Of a stretch of DNA of 64,000 bases, positions 8,442 to 18,700 are shown piece after piece. The stretch spans positions 124,001 through 188,000 of the forward strand of contig NZ_FOVW01000001.1 of assembly GCF_900115305.1 (NCBI RefSeq). The letters are read 5' to 3'. The notes beneath the pieces were generated by a model. That model saw only the letters and a list, made by a program, of their open reading frames with translations. It was not told the origin of the DNA and did no database searches. Within the stretch, counting starts at the first letter, position 1, and every line of letters begins with the position of its first letter. The translations under genes and the position numbers were made by a program. This stretch comes from Algoriphagus ornithinivorans (lineage in GTDB: Bacteria > Bacteroidota > Bacteroidia > Cytophagales > Cyclobacteriaceae).

Positions 8442-11189
8442 CTATTCGATTACAAAAAGTGAGCTGGTTATTTTTTCCTCAAAACCATAAATTTTATTTC
8501 TCAAAGCAAGTACAACTGCATAGGTCCCTAACGGAACTTTATTCCCTTGCAGAGTTCTTCCATCCCAGTTAAGAATAGGTTTTTCTATTGGTATTTCATT
8601 TATGAAAGAATGAAAAATCAATTCTCCCGTTCGGTTGTAAATAAAAACCTCCGCTTCTGTTACCCCCAGGGATACTAATACCCTGAAGTCTCTGTTGGAG
8701 TCATTCAACACCATAGCATTCGGGAATACCACTTTAAAGTTACATGCGTCATAAGTCGTGAAGGTGGAGAAAAATTCGCAGCCATCAATCGTAGTAACAA
8801 TTAATGAATAAGTTCCTACTTGGTCTGGTTTGTAAATCCTATTTGTTGAAACTAAATCTTCTTCAAAATACCACTCGTAGCTGGCATAATCTCCGGGATC
8901 TATACCGGGAAGATTATTTTTCTTGGAGCAAACTGTATAGACCTCTTCCAGATTAGGAGGTGTTAAAAAGGTGCTTTTTTCAACTTGAATAAAATTTCTT
9001 CCGATCTCGCAGCCTATTTTATTGAAAGCGACGGCTTCGTAGCTACCTTCTCTAGTGACTTCTATTTCAAATTGATTATGAAATTGAGGTAAATCTTCTC
9101 TATTGTCATTGATATCAAAGTAAATCCACTCAAGGCGGTTTACAGCGCTTTTTGTTGTGCTAAGAGTAATAGTTGATGTGCCCGGCTCAGGACAGATCTT
9201 AGATGCACTCAAATCCATTGGAACAGATAGGACAGGAGGTTCTATTTCGAATGCTATAGGTTCATTTGGACAACTTCCAGTTTCTAATGGTTGAACATTT
9301 AAAGTAAATTTCCCATTGGAGGTGGGGTAAAATAATTCTCCTCTTCCCACTATATCCCCAGATTCATTGAGCCAGCGGATAGACGTTTGTTCGGGTTTTA
9401 AACCTGTGATTTCGGTCTTATAAATCTTGTTCCCAAAGCAATCTTCTTCTAAAAGGATTAGATCGAAATTGATTTTAGGGATCACGTTGACCTCAAAAGT
9501 AGTTCTTTTTGGACAGCCTCCAGTGGAGCTATCTGAAGCTTTCCCCAAAAGTGAATAACTCCCACCTTTTGTGAGGATAAATGGCTCTCCCGAGTTTTTT
9601 GTGATCTCATTGCCTGAAGGGTCTGTCAGGGTAAGGATTAAATCTTCTGAAGTTTCAGGAATCAATTCGAAGCTTTCGCATATATTGATTTTTTTGGGAA
9701 CGCTGAAGTTTACAAGATTTTTTGACTCGATGATTATTTCTTGGGTAGGGTAGGCACAGCCGTCAATATTTAATTCTAAAAAATATGTCCCCCCTGCTAA
9801 TGTCTGTTCTACCACTTGCTGATTTTGGATAAATCCTTTTACTATGGTACCAATTCCATTAGACATTACTCTATATTCACCGTCTACATTTCCTTGGTTG
9901 AATATCAGTTTTAACTTTCCTAGGTTAACTCCAATTGCACCGCAGGTTTCAGGCTCAACTTCAATAGTTGGTTCATTGATATCAGGAACATCACCTGTGT
10001 TAATAGGGGGATCTTTAGGAGCTAGGTCTAGTAGAGTGGTTAATTTGCAACCATTGGAGTAGGCTGAAATAGTATAGATCTGAGCTTCAAGGTTTGAAAG
10101 CGAAACTACTTGATTTTCCGGCACATTAGACTGGAAGAAACCAATCTCTACCACTATCAATGAGTCTAAATCTGTTGAAGCATTAATGGTAAATGCACCA
10201 TTATTTACTACACAGTTATCAGGCCTGTTTTGAATTGTAAAGTTTAGATTCGGTGATTCATTTACCGTAAATATTTTCCTTCTTTCTGATCTACAACCAG
10301 GGTAATTTGGGTCAATAGCACTAAAAATTATTGTATACTCTCCTGGACTTGAAATGTCGGTGTTGTTTAAAGGGATTTCAAAAGCCGACCCTAAATCTGT
10401 TTTATCGTTTGAGCTAGGTTTGATAATGCTCCAATCACCAGGATAAGGCGTATCTAACCCAGCAGATAGGGCTTCGCCTTGACAAATGGCACTTTTACTA
10501 AGTTGAATCTCAAAGTCGAGAGATGGTCCTACATAGGTAGTTCCGGTGATTAAACATTCTGCTGCACCAGAGGTGTTGTTGGTCAAAAATAATTCGACTT
10601 GATAAAAGCCTTCATCAAGCACAGTGACCGTGTTTTGGTCTCCAATTACTTTTCCATTAAAATCTTTCCAGATAAAAGTATAATCTGAAATAGTAGAAGT
10701 ATTTGGATCAATTGCAGTTAGTTGAACAGGGGTATAGCTACAAATCAAATAATCAGGCAATAGAACTAATTCTGGTCCTTTCTTGACATTTACAGTCAAA
10801 TCATCTTGGTAGATAATAGATGTAGCTCTTCTAACGCTAAGCTCTACCTTATAAAGTCCTATCTCATTGAATGCTACCTTAACGGTTTCAAACTGTGGGC
10901 CTCCACCGGTTCGGTCAAAAATCACATTTCCTTGTGGATCTGTAACCTCCCAGGAATAAACATCCTGAGGATCACCTCCTCCACTGAAAGTACCGATAAC
11001 TCCACCGAAAATAATACATAGATTTTCAGGGCCTACCAAGTTGGGGTCAGCTTGATAAGCATGATTTGAAGAGTTAGGTTGAATTGCTTCAGTTATGACT
11101 TTTTTTGCGGCAAGGCCGCCTGTCATAACCAAAAACAGAATAAACAATACCCCAATCTTCCACTTAGGAAATTGAGCATTTGTTTTCAC
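8442..11189 (-). CDS. T9SS-type surface protein with gliding-motility C-terminal domain (915 aa)
   Basis: Signal peptide MKTNAQFPKWKIGVLFILFLVMTGG. The mature protein is a chain of Ig/PKD-like beta-sandwich modules of ~80-120 aa, many with paired Cys (for example ICQGEAL, CESFELIP, CPEPGTSTITL). The last ~85 residues form the gliding-motility-associated C-terminal domain (VVFPNAMVLNDSNRDF ... NRTGELIF ... WDGRTLQGNKVPLGTYAVVL), the signal that sends proteins of the SprB type through the T9SS. It should therefore be on the cell surface or released. It is a shorter paralogue of the two upstream proteins on this strand and lacks their extra module or propellers. Likely adhesin or matrix protein; ligand unknown. 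Confidence 0.85.
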   Translation of the reverse strand: MKTNAQFPKWKIGVLFILFLVMTGGLAAKKVITEAIQPNSSNHAYQADPNLVGPENLCIIFGGVIGTFSGGGDPQDVYSWEVTDPQGNVIFDRTGGGPQFETVKVAFNEIGLYKVELSVRRATSIIYQDDLTVNVKKGPELVLLPDYLICSYTPVQLTAIDPNTSTISDYTFIWKDFNGKVIGDQNTVTVLDEGFYQVELFLTNNTSGAAECLITGTTYVGPSLDFEIQLSKSAICQGEALSAGLDTPYPGDWSIIKPSSNDKTDLGSAFEIPLNNTDISSPGEYTIIFSAIDPNYPGCRSERRKIFTVNESPNLNFTIQNRPDNCVVNNGAFTINASTDLDSLIVVEIGFFQSNVPENQVVSLSNLEAQIYTISAYSNGCKLTTLLDLAPKDPPINTGDVPDINEPTIEVEPETCGAIGVNLGKLKLIFNQGNVDGEYRVMSNGIGTIVKGFIQNQQVVEQTLAGGTYFLELNIDGCAYPTQEIIIESKNLVNFSVPKKINICESFELIPETSEDLILTLTDPSGNEITKNSGEPFILTKGGSYSLLGKASDSSTGGCPKRTTFEVNVIPKINFDLILLEEDCFGNKIYKTEITGLKPEQTSIRWLNESGDIVGRGELFYPTSNGKFTLNVQPLETGSCPNEPIAFEIEPPVLSVPMDLSASKICPEPGTSTITLSTTKSAVNRLEWIYFDINDNREDLPQFHNQFEIEVTREGSYEAVAFNKIGCEIGRNFIQVEKSTFLTPPNLEEVYTVCSKKNNLPGIDPGDYASYEWYFEEDLVSTNRIYKPDQVGTYSLIVTTIDGCEFFSTFTTYDACNFKVVFPNAMVLNDSNRDFRVLVSLGVTEAEVFIYNRTGELIFHSFINEIPIEKPILNWDGRTLQGNKVPLGTYAVVLALRNKIYGFEEKITSSLFVIE

Positions 11190-11332
11190 GGATTCCTTTC
11201 GTTGGGTGATATCTAATTTACTTGATTTTGAGGAAATAAGCTTAGCTTAATTCATCATTCAAAGATCAAAAATCCAACCAAAATAAGGAATACGGTTAAT
11301 TGTTTCTTAAATATAAAAATCTGGAGGAGAAA

Positions 11333-11358
11333 CTTGCCATCCTTAAAAAGATGGTAAG
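11333..11358 (-). terminator. weak hairpin after the 1168-aa surface protein gene
   Basis: Arms CTTGCCATC / GATGGTAAG with one G-T pair, just after the stop of the 11369-14875 gene. On the minus strand it is followed by TTTCTCC, a poor T-run, so it may only attenuate. Confidence 0.4.
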
Positions 11359-11368
11359 TAGGTTGGAT

Positions 11369-14300
11369 TTATTCAACAACCAGCAGGGAGCCTATTGTCG
11401 TCTGATTTATATTCCTCTCTGTATTTGAATAATTTATCCGGATGGTATATGCTCCATTTGGAATCTTCCTTCCTTGGTAGGTCCCATCCCATGGACAAGT
11501 TGACTCCTCGGAAATAAGATTTTTATTTTCACAATGAAAAATTAATTCTCCCCATTGATTGAAAATCCAAACATCTAATTCGTCAATCAGATAATTGGTG
11601 TAAATCAAAAATTGCTTATCTGGGTCACTTGGTGTAAGTGCTGTAGGGAAACTTACTCTTAATTCACATTCTTCTTCTGTTGTAAAGGTAGTGGAATAGG
11701 AGCAGCCTTCTAGGCTCGTAACTGTCAGTGAATAATTTCCAATCAGATTAGGCTTGTATGTTGGGCTGGTAGAGACTAATTGTTCTCCAAAGTACCACTC
11801 GTAGGAAGCAAAGTTTCCAGGATTTAAGACAGGAGCTATTTCATATCTTGGGCATATTAGATAATTCTCCTCTAAAGCAGGTCTGACTACATCCTGACTT
11901 TTCAGAATCAAAACACTTTCCGTACCTAAAAGGCATGGGATTGAGTTGAATAGTCTTGCTTCGTAGCTGCCTTCGTTGGTTACTGAAATCTCTCTTAGAT
12001 TGGTAAAGTTGCTTAATTGAGTCGATGTTCCATTAATATCTGTAAACCACCACTCAATTCTTGAAACCTCATCAAAATCTGTATCTAGCCTAATGTTTGT
12101 TGAGCTTGCATCTGGACAATAAGGGTCAGATTCAAGAGCTAGAGGCAAAGAAAGAACTGGAGGCTCAAACTCGAAAGAAATCGGTTCAATTTGGCAAGTG
12201 GTTGAATTCGCAGGTTGAACCTCTAAACTATAAGCTCCAGGGTTAGATATCTGAAGAAATTCATTTCCTCCGATAATTGTCCCATTAGCGTCTCGCCAAA
12301 AAATTTCTACCTCGTTGGCTTGATAATTTGATAAGGAGGCTTGATAAATTCGGCTTCCGGAACAATCTTCCTCAAATAATATGGGCTCAAAAACTACTGG
12401 CTCTACAATACTTACTTCAATTTCTTTTTGCTCTGGACAAAATGGAGTAGGGCTATCACTGTCAAATGCCAAGAAGGTATAAGTTCCTGGCTCGATAAGT
12501 TCAAAAGAATCGCCTGAATTTCCTTCTAGCTCTTCACCCGAAGGGGTGGTTACGAAAAATATCAGATTTTGATTAGTGGTTGGGAGAAGATCATAGCGCT
12601 CACATATGGTAATTTCCTGAGGAATGTCGAAAAGAACTTTTTCCGGAGTAAGATCTAATTCAACAGAGGATCTTCCAAGTTCGCAATTTTTGTTTATATC
12701 AGGAATAATGCTGAACACTGAAGCTTCATAAGTTCCCCCGACTCGAGTAGTAATTTCAGTTTGATTTTTTAACTCAGGTAGCTCAATAATATCTCCATTT
12801 TCATCAAATCGCCTCCATTCAATATCTGTTATTGCATCTGGAAAAGTAGTTTCCAAAGTAATCATGGCTTCAGGGCCGAATTCACAGAGCTTGGTAGTAG
12901 TTAGTGTAACATCTACCGACAAAACAGGATCTTCTATTTCAAATTCTTTGGGTGGAATAGGGCAAGCGGAGCTATTGGCAGGTTGAACTTCTAGCTTGAA
13001 TGTACCGGTGCTTGTTGGATTTAGAAACTGATTATTCCCTACCACCTCGTCATTTTCATTATACCAAGTAAATATTACAGAGGTAGAGTCCCTATCATAA
13101 ATTTCAGCTTTATAGGTTCTATTTCCTAAACAGTCTTCTTCGTTAAGTACCACCTCAAATTCAACAGGATCTACCAAAGTGACTCGGAAAGTTTGGGAAA
13201 CAGGACATAAATCATCCTGATTTGGAAGCCGCCCTATAATCTTATAAGTCCCTTCTTCTGTAATAGTGAATGGCTCGTTTACGTTCCTGAACTCTGAATT
13301 ATTGGAGGGACTGATTAACTCAAATTCTAGTGCTTGGGTAGTTTGAGGAGTGAGTTCAAAAGATTGACAGATAAAAAGATCACCTGGGATGGAATAATTA
13401 ACAAGCTCTTTTCCGGGGATTTCAACAAACTCTTTTTTGGGTAGTGAGCAGGAATCTTGATTATAAAGTTCGAAGACAAATTTTCCTCCCGGAACGTCTA
13501 TCAATAAATCCGATTTATCTGAAAAGGATTCATTCTTATAAATAGCTCCTTTCTCACCTAAAACTCGATAAAAACCATCTATAGGCCCATTGAGAAAGTT
13601 GACCTTGAAGCTACCATTAAGTTTTCCATCAAGTGTACATGTTTCCCCCTTTTCATCTGTTATTTGGAAATTTAGTTCGGTTGGAGGATTATCTAATGGG
13701 ACAACTGAGGCATAAGAATTCCCACAATTTCCTAAAAAGCTTATCAAATTATATGCCCCTGACTCTAATCCAGATAAAGTAAATATATCCCCCGGCTCAA
13801 GGGATGGAGACACGACAGAAGTTCCTTCTACAATGACATAATCGATCTTCGTATTTGCCCTAATTTGAACTCCTCCATCGGGTATGTTACAGCCACTCGA
13901 TCCAATTGAGCCTATGATTGTAAAGTCCGGGATTGGATTAAATGTGAATGTATTTTGGATTAATATTTCACAATCTACTGCATCAGGATTGATAACCTCA
14001 TAGGTGACTTCGTAATCTCCAAAACCATCATTAAGTTGGTTTTGAAAAATAAAAAGAGATTCACTTGTGGTTAAAAAAGTTCTTGAGCTTTCCCCAGCTT
14101 TGTTTAAATACCAGTTTCCAACGCTACTTGGATTAGTTGAAAAAGTAATTCCTTGATCTTCACAAATAGAACTTAAACTTTGTTCAACTTTTATATCAGA
14201 TGAGTTGCTAACTTCGGTCGAAAGGTTAGTGACACATTCAGATTTTCCAGAACTATTTGGGACGAATACAGTAACAAAATATTTACCTGAATTAACGACA

Positions 14301-14875
14301 GTTAAGTTATTCGCATTCCCAATTTCATTTCCCGATCCATCTCTCCAAATAAACTCATAAGAGGCAAAGTTTGGGGATGAAGGATTAATGGCTGTAAGAT
14401 TTAATGGGTCTGTTCCACAAAGAGAATACTTAGCTTTTAAGGCAGGAGTGGGTCTGTCTTGGACTAATACATTGAGAGTTTGAAGAGGAAAGACCAAGAC
14501 GCCTCTTCTCACAGAAAGTTCTACCCGATGAACTCCTCGAATTGAAAAGGTGTAATTAATTGTTTGTAGAAGAGCACCCCCAGAAATAGATAGTAATAGA
14601 GAATTGTTTGGGCCAAATATTTTCCAAGAATAAACATCAGCAGCAGGTATACCTCCCCCAGAAAAAGTTCCAATTACACTTTCTCCGCCCAGTGGAAAAC
14701 ATAGCGTTTCAGGACCTTGAAGATCGGGTTGATTTACTAATGGAAAATCAAATTCATCTTCTGAAAAATTAGCGCTGCTAGGTGTGAGTATAATTGAAAA
14801 AAAAAACACTCCTAACAAGAGCAAAATTGTTGCTCTATAGTTGGAGTGTAAGTCTTTCAATTTATTCAAATGCAT
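11369..14875 (-). CDS. T9SS-type surface protein with duplicated module (~1168 aa)
   Basis: Same layout as its 915-aa neighbour: signal peptide, opening module around GPETLCFPLGGESVIGTFSGGG, repeated Ig/PKD-like modules, and the gliding-motility C-terminal domain at the end (RVSFPTALTPSDPDKQF ... NQWGELIFHC ... WDGTYQGRKIPNGAYTI). A ~250-aa segment is present twice in tandem (starting near FSIPGDLFICQSFELTP-like and DIPQEITICERYDLLP), which accounts for the length difference from the 915-aa protein. ATG 14875 gives a basic N-terminus before the hydrophobic stretch; a TTG at 14890 is the only longer option. It lies 90 bp after yaaA on the same strand. Likely surface adhesin. Confidence 0.85.
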   Translation of the reverse strand: MHLNKLKDLHSNYRATILLLLGVFFFSIILTPSSANFSEDEFDFPLVNQPDLQGPETLCFPLGGESVIGTFSGGGIPAADVYSWKIFGPNNSLLLSISGGALLQTINYTFSIRGVHRVELSVRRGVLVFPLQTLNVLVQDRPTPALKAKYSLCGTDPLNLTAINPSSPNFASYEFIWRDGSGNEIGNANNLTVVNSGKYFVTVFVPNSSGKSECVTNLSTEVSNSSDIKVEQSLSSICEDQGITFSTNPSSVGNWYLNKAGESSRTFLTTSESLFIFQNQLNDGFGDYEVTYEVINPDAVDCEILIQNTFTFNPIPDFTIIGSIGSSGCNIPDGGVQIRANTKIDYVIVEGTSVVSPSLEPGDIFTLSGLESGAYNLISFLGNCGNSYASVVPLDNPPTELNFQITDEKGETCTLDGKLNGSFKVNFLNGPIDGFYRVLGEKGAIYKNESFSDKSDLLIDVPGGKFVFELYNQDSCSLPKKEFVEIPGKELVNYSIPGDLFICQSFELTPQTTQALEFELISPSNNSEFRNVNEPFTITEEGTYKIIGRLPNQDDLCPVSQTFRVTLVDPVEFEVVLNEEDCLGNRTYKAEIYDRDSTSVIFTWYNENDEVVGNNQFLNPTSTGTFKLEVQPANSSACPIPPKEFEIEDPVLSVDVTLTTTKLCEFGPEAMITLETTFPDAITDIEWRRFDENGDIIELPELKNQTEITTRVGGTYEASVFSIIPDINKNCELGRSSVELDLTPEKVLFDIPQEITICERYDLLPTTNQNLIFFVTTPSGEELEGNSGDSFELIEPGTYTFLAFDSDSPTPFCPEQKEIEVSIVEPVVFEPILFEEDCSGSRIYQASLSNYQANEVEIFWRDANGTIIGGNEFLQISNPGAYSLEVQPANSTTCQIEPISFEFEPPVLSLPLALESDPYCPDASSTNIRLDTDFDEVSRIEWWFTDINGTSTQLSNFTNLREISVTNEGSYEARLFNSIPCLLGTESVLILKSQDVVRPALEENYLICPRYEIAPVLNPGNFASYEWYFGEQLVSTSPTYKPNLIGNYSLTVTSLEGCSYSTTFTTEEECELRVSFPTALTPSDPDKQFLIYTNYLIDELDVWIFNQWGELIFHCENKNLISEESTCPWDGTYQGRKIPNGAYTIRINYSNTERNINQTTIGSLLVVE

Positions 14876-14980
14876 TTTTATTGGAGTCAACCACTATTTT
14901 GGAACGTAAATCTACCAAATTCCCTGACTACCAAAAAATTAAGCCTCGATTAACTTTGAATTTAAGGTTTATTCATTTCA

Positions 14981-15733
14981 CTATCTAACAAATACCCAAT
15001 CGCCAAGATCACTCAAAGGCTCTGAGAACTCATAGCATTCTACATTAAAGGTTTTGAGATTTTCAGGATTTGTAATTCGATTTTTTATGGCAAAGTCAGT
15101 CATCAACCCTCTTGCCTGCTTTGCAAACAAGCCAATTACCTGGTATTTTCCGTCTCGATGTTCCTTGAAATGGATATTGATTACAGGCGATTTCAAGGTC
15201 TTTAAATCAACTGCCTTGAAATATTCCTGAGAGGCCAAGTTAACAACCGGTTTTCCGGCAGCTACTTGATTGATTGCTTTCGCAATTTTACTGTCCCAAT
15301 ACTCGTAAAGATTTTTTCCTTTTTTAGTTTCCAGTCGAGTACCCATTTCCAGCCTGTATGGCTGAATTAAGTCTAGTGGTTTCAAGAGTCCATATAACCC
15401 TGAAAGAATTCTTAAATGATTTTGAGCGAATTCGAATTCCTCTTCACTGTAATTGTCTACATCAATTTTGGTGTAAACATCTCCTTTGAATGCTAAAAGC
15501 GCTTGCTTAGAATTGTCAGGAGTAAACTCCTTTTGAAAAGTTTTAAATCTCTCTTCATTTAAGTTCGCCAAGCTATCACTTACTTTCATTAGGTCTGCGA
15601 TGTCCTTCGAACTTTTCTTTTTCATTACTGATACCAAAGATTTGATATCAGAAGTGAATTCTGGTTGGCTGTATTCTTGGAAATTTGGAGTGCTGTAGTC
15701 TAAGGTTTTTGCAGGAGAAATTAGAATTAACAT
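14981..15733 (-). CDS. yaaA: peroxide stress protein YaaA (DUF328)
   Basis: 250 aa, full length. It begins MLILISPAKTLDY, the conserved YaaA start, and keeps LRILSGLYGLLKPLD (~125-140), the run to Y/MGT (EMGTRLE) and the C-terminal FNVECYEFSE. In E. coli YaaA limits free iron and DNA damage under peroxide stress. Its ATG shares one base with the TAA of the upstream giant surface-protein gene (TAATG), so translation is probably coupled. It is odd for a cytoplasmic stress protein to sit inside a cluster of surface proteins. Confidence 0.93.
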   Translation of the reverse strand: MLILISPAKTLDYSTPNFQEYSQPEFTSDIKSLVSVMKKKSSKDIADLMKVSDSLANLNEERFKTFQKEFTPDNSKQALLAFKGDVYTKIDVDNYSEEEFEFAQNHLRILSGLYGLLKPLDLIQPYRLEMGTRLETKKGKNLYEYWDSKIAKAINQVAAGKPVVNLASQEYFKAVDLKTLKSPVINIHFKEHRDGKYQVIGLFAKQARGLMTDFAIKNRITNPENLKTFNVECYEFSEPLSDLGDWVFVR

Positions 15734-18700
15734 TACTGTATAATCGTTATTGCTTTGGTTATTTGTTCGGTTTTGTTCTGATCTATGCTAGTAAACCTTA
15801 CAACTATGGCATATGTTCCGTTTGGAACGAATTTTCCATTCACAACTCCATCCCAAGGACAGAAAGGCTGAGCGGGCTCAAGATTTTGATGCTCACAATA
15901 GAAAATAAGCTCTCCCCATCGATTGAATACAAATACTTCCGCTTCATCAATATATTCATTGGCATAAAGAATGAAGTTTCTGGATGGGTCATTTAAAACA
16001 ACACCTGTTGGGAAGGAGACCTTTAAAGAACAGTCTTCTAAAACCTCAAACGTTTCGACGTAAAAGCAACCCAAATTATCAGATACTGTTAATTCGTATA
16101 TACCTGGTTGAGTAGGTGTGAAAATTGCATCCTGAGAAACCTCTTCTCCATTCAATACCCAAGAATAGTTGTCGTAATCTCCCGGATTAATGCTTTGGGT
16201 TACTCCTTCAATGGCGCAAATAGTAAACTCAGTAGGGACCACAGGAGGGATTATAATGGACTTTGCAACCTGAGCAGCTGCTCTGCCAAGATCACATCCC
16301 GCGGCACTTCTTAATAATACTTCATAGGTTCCTTCTTGGCTGGTTTCAATAATTGGTAGGTCGTCAAACTGGAGCAACCTTGTTCTAGTCCCACCTTGAA
16401 CAGAATACCATTCAATGTTTGCAACATCACTTAGATCAGCTACAACTGTTAGGTTGGTAGATGCCTGATCTATACAGAAAGGAGTTACATCCAATTCCAC
16501 ATCTACAGTAAGTTCTCGGTATTCAGCTGTGAAATTAATCGGAGGCGTGGTACATAAACCTCCATTCCTAGGCTGTACTTCCAAGCTATAATCTCCATCT
16601 CTCGGTGGAGCAAAACTTTGTTGCCTTCCTACAATCACTCCGCCTGCATCTTTCCATAAAAAGATGACATCAGCTGGAACCGCGTTATTCAATTGTGCTT
16701 CATATCTAATGCCTACTTGACAATCGTCAATCGGACCTACCAATTCAAAGTCAATGGGCTGAGTTATGGTAGCATTGATGTTTATCTCCCTAGGACAATC
16801 TTCTCCACTTGGATCTTGGCCAAGAAGGGTATAAGCGCCTGTTTGAGTGATTGTGAAAGCCCCGTCTGTATCTGGTTGTATGATATTGCCACCAGGGCCA
16901 GTTAAGGTGAAGGTAAGCCCATCGGATGGGGTAGGGCTGAAGGTATAGCTTTCACAAGCCGTAAAATTGCTTGGTGCTGAGAACTGTACCAAGAATTTTT
17001 GTTCAACCGTATACAACTGAGGATCTGGAATAGCACAGTTACTAGGGTCTATAATTTCAACCGCATACTCCCCGTATGGAACTGGAATGTCCACAGAATT
17101 CACATTAGCTAAAGTTCCGGAAAAGACTTGACCATTTCCCTGTCGGGTAATTTGATAACTACCATTTACAGGAGACCCGCCAGTAAATGTGATTGAAATT
17201 AATCCTGGCTCAACTCCATTAGGCCCACATGTTTCATCGGTTGATGTCACTGAAAATTCATATCCTGCTGGAGGGTTACTGTTTTCAATGCTCACAGTGG
17301 CAATGTAAAAACAGCCGAAGGCATTTTCTGCCTCAATGGTGTATACATCCGGTAATAAATTATTTACCGCGATCACATCACCAGCATTGACATTGGTGAA
17401 AACTTCCCCGGTTTCCTGGACAGTGACTGTAGCAGCATTTGCCTGCATGGTAATTTCAAAGGACCCATCAGCAGTTGTACAATCAGTTGCCGGAGTCGTT
17501 TGAACTACGGTAAATAGCGGAAGCTCATTAACTATTAGATCAACTTTTTTCTCAACCTGACATCCTTCTAAAATCGGGTCTTCAGTCACAAAAATGATTT
17601 CATAATTTCCAGGACCAGGAAGGGTATTAACCAATAATTCCAATTCAAAAAACTCCCCTATAAGAACTCTATTTCCGTCCTGATCTCTTTCATAATACCA
17701 TTCTCCGCTGATTGGCGTGTCAGGTGCAAAGTTGACAATCACATCTTCAAAGCAAACCTCTTGGGCATCCTGATTGATATCAAATTCAAAGGCAGGACCA
17801 ACAAAGACCTCCGCCGTGGCAGGGCATGTTTCATAAAGGGCGATTTCATCATCACTTAATCCGTCAGGAATTCTATAGCTTACTACTACTGTGTAGATAC
17901 TTTCCTCATCAACCGTAATTGTATTGGAATTTTGATCTCCAAATACCTGACCTGCTGCATTGGTCCACTGAAAATCATACAATCCTTCAGCTGGATCATA
18001 ACCATCAATTGCTGTTAAAACTACTGGGGTTCCAGAACATAAAGTGGCATCAGATTCCAATGTTAAAGTTGGTGGAGCATCCACTTGAATTTGTAAGCTA
18101 TCCACAAAGTAATTCTCTGTCGCACATCTGGTTACATTTAACTCTACTGTATACAAACCAGGCTCATCGAATAGTTGATCCAAATTCTGAAACTGATCTC
18201 CAGGGCCACCGAAATTATCCAAAATTACCGTGCCGTCATCTTTCGTAATCGTCCAGAAATAGGAATCAATGTCAGGTTCTCCGCCACCTTCAATCAATGC
18301 TCCAGCTCCATTCACAGGATCTAGACATAATCTCTCTGGAGCGAGTAAGGAAGGTTCAGGAATTGAACTTCCACTATTTTGGACAAAAGAAGGAAGTCCC
18401 AAATTTGCAGTCCCTGGCATGGGCTCAACAGAATTCTGGTTGAATGTACTACTGGAATTACAACCTGCGCCAACTGCAATTTGTCCAATTTGATTACTTC
18501 CTACTACAGCAACATAGATGTTGCCATCTGGACCGATTTGTAAGGCTCCCAAGTTGAGCCCGGAAGTGCCTCCTATTTGGTTTCGAGTGGAAAGAATACA
18601 AGCTTCTCTTTGAGGGCGCGTATTTGCATTACCAAAACAGGATGGACATGTGGCAGCATTAGGATCATCATTATCCACAGGTTGAATGGTGAATTCTTCC

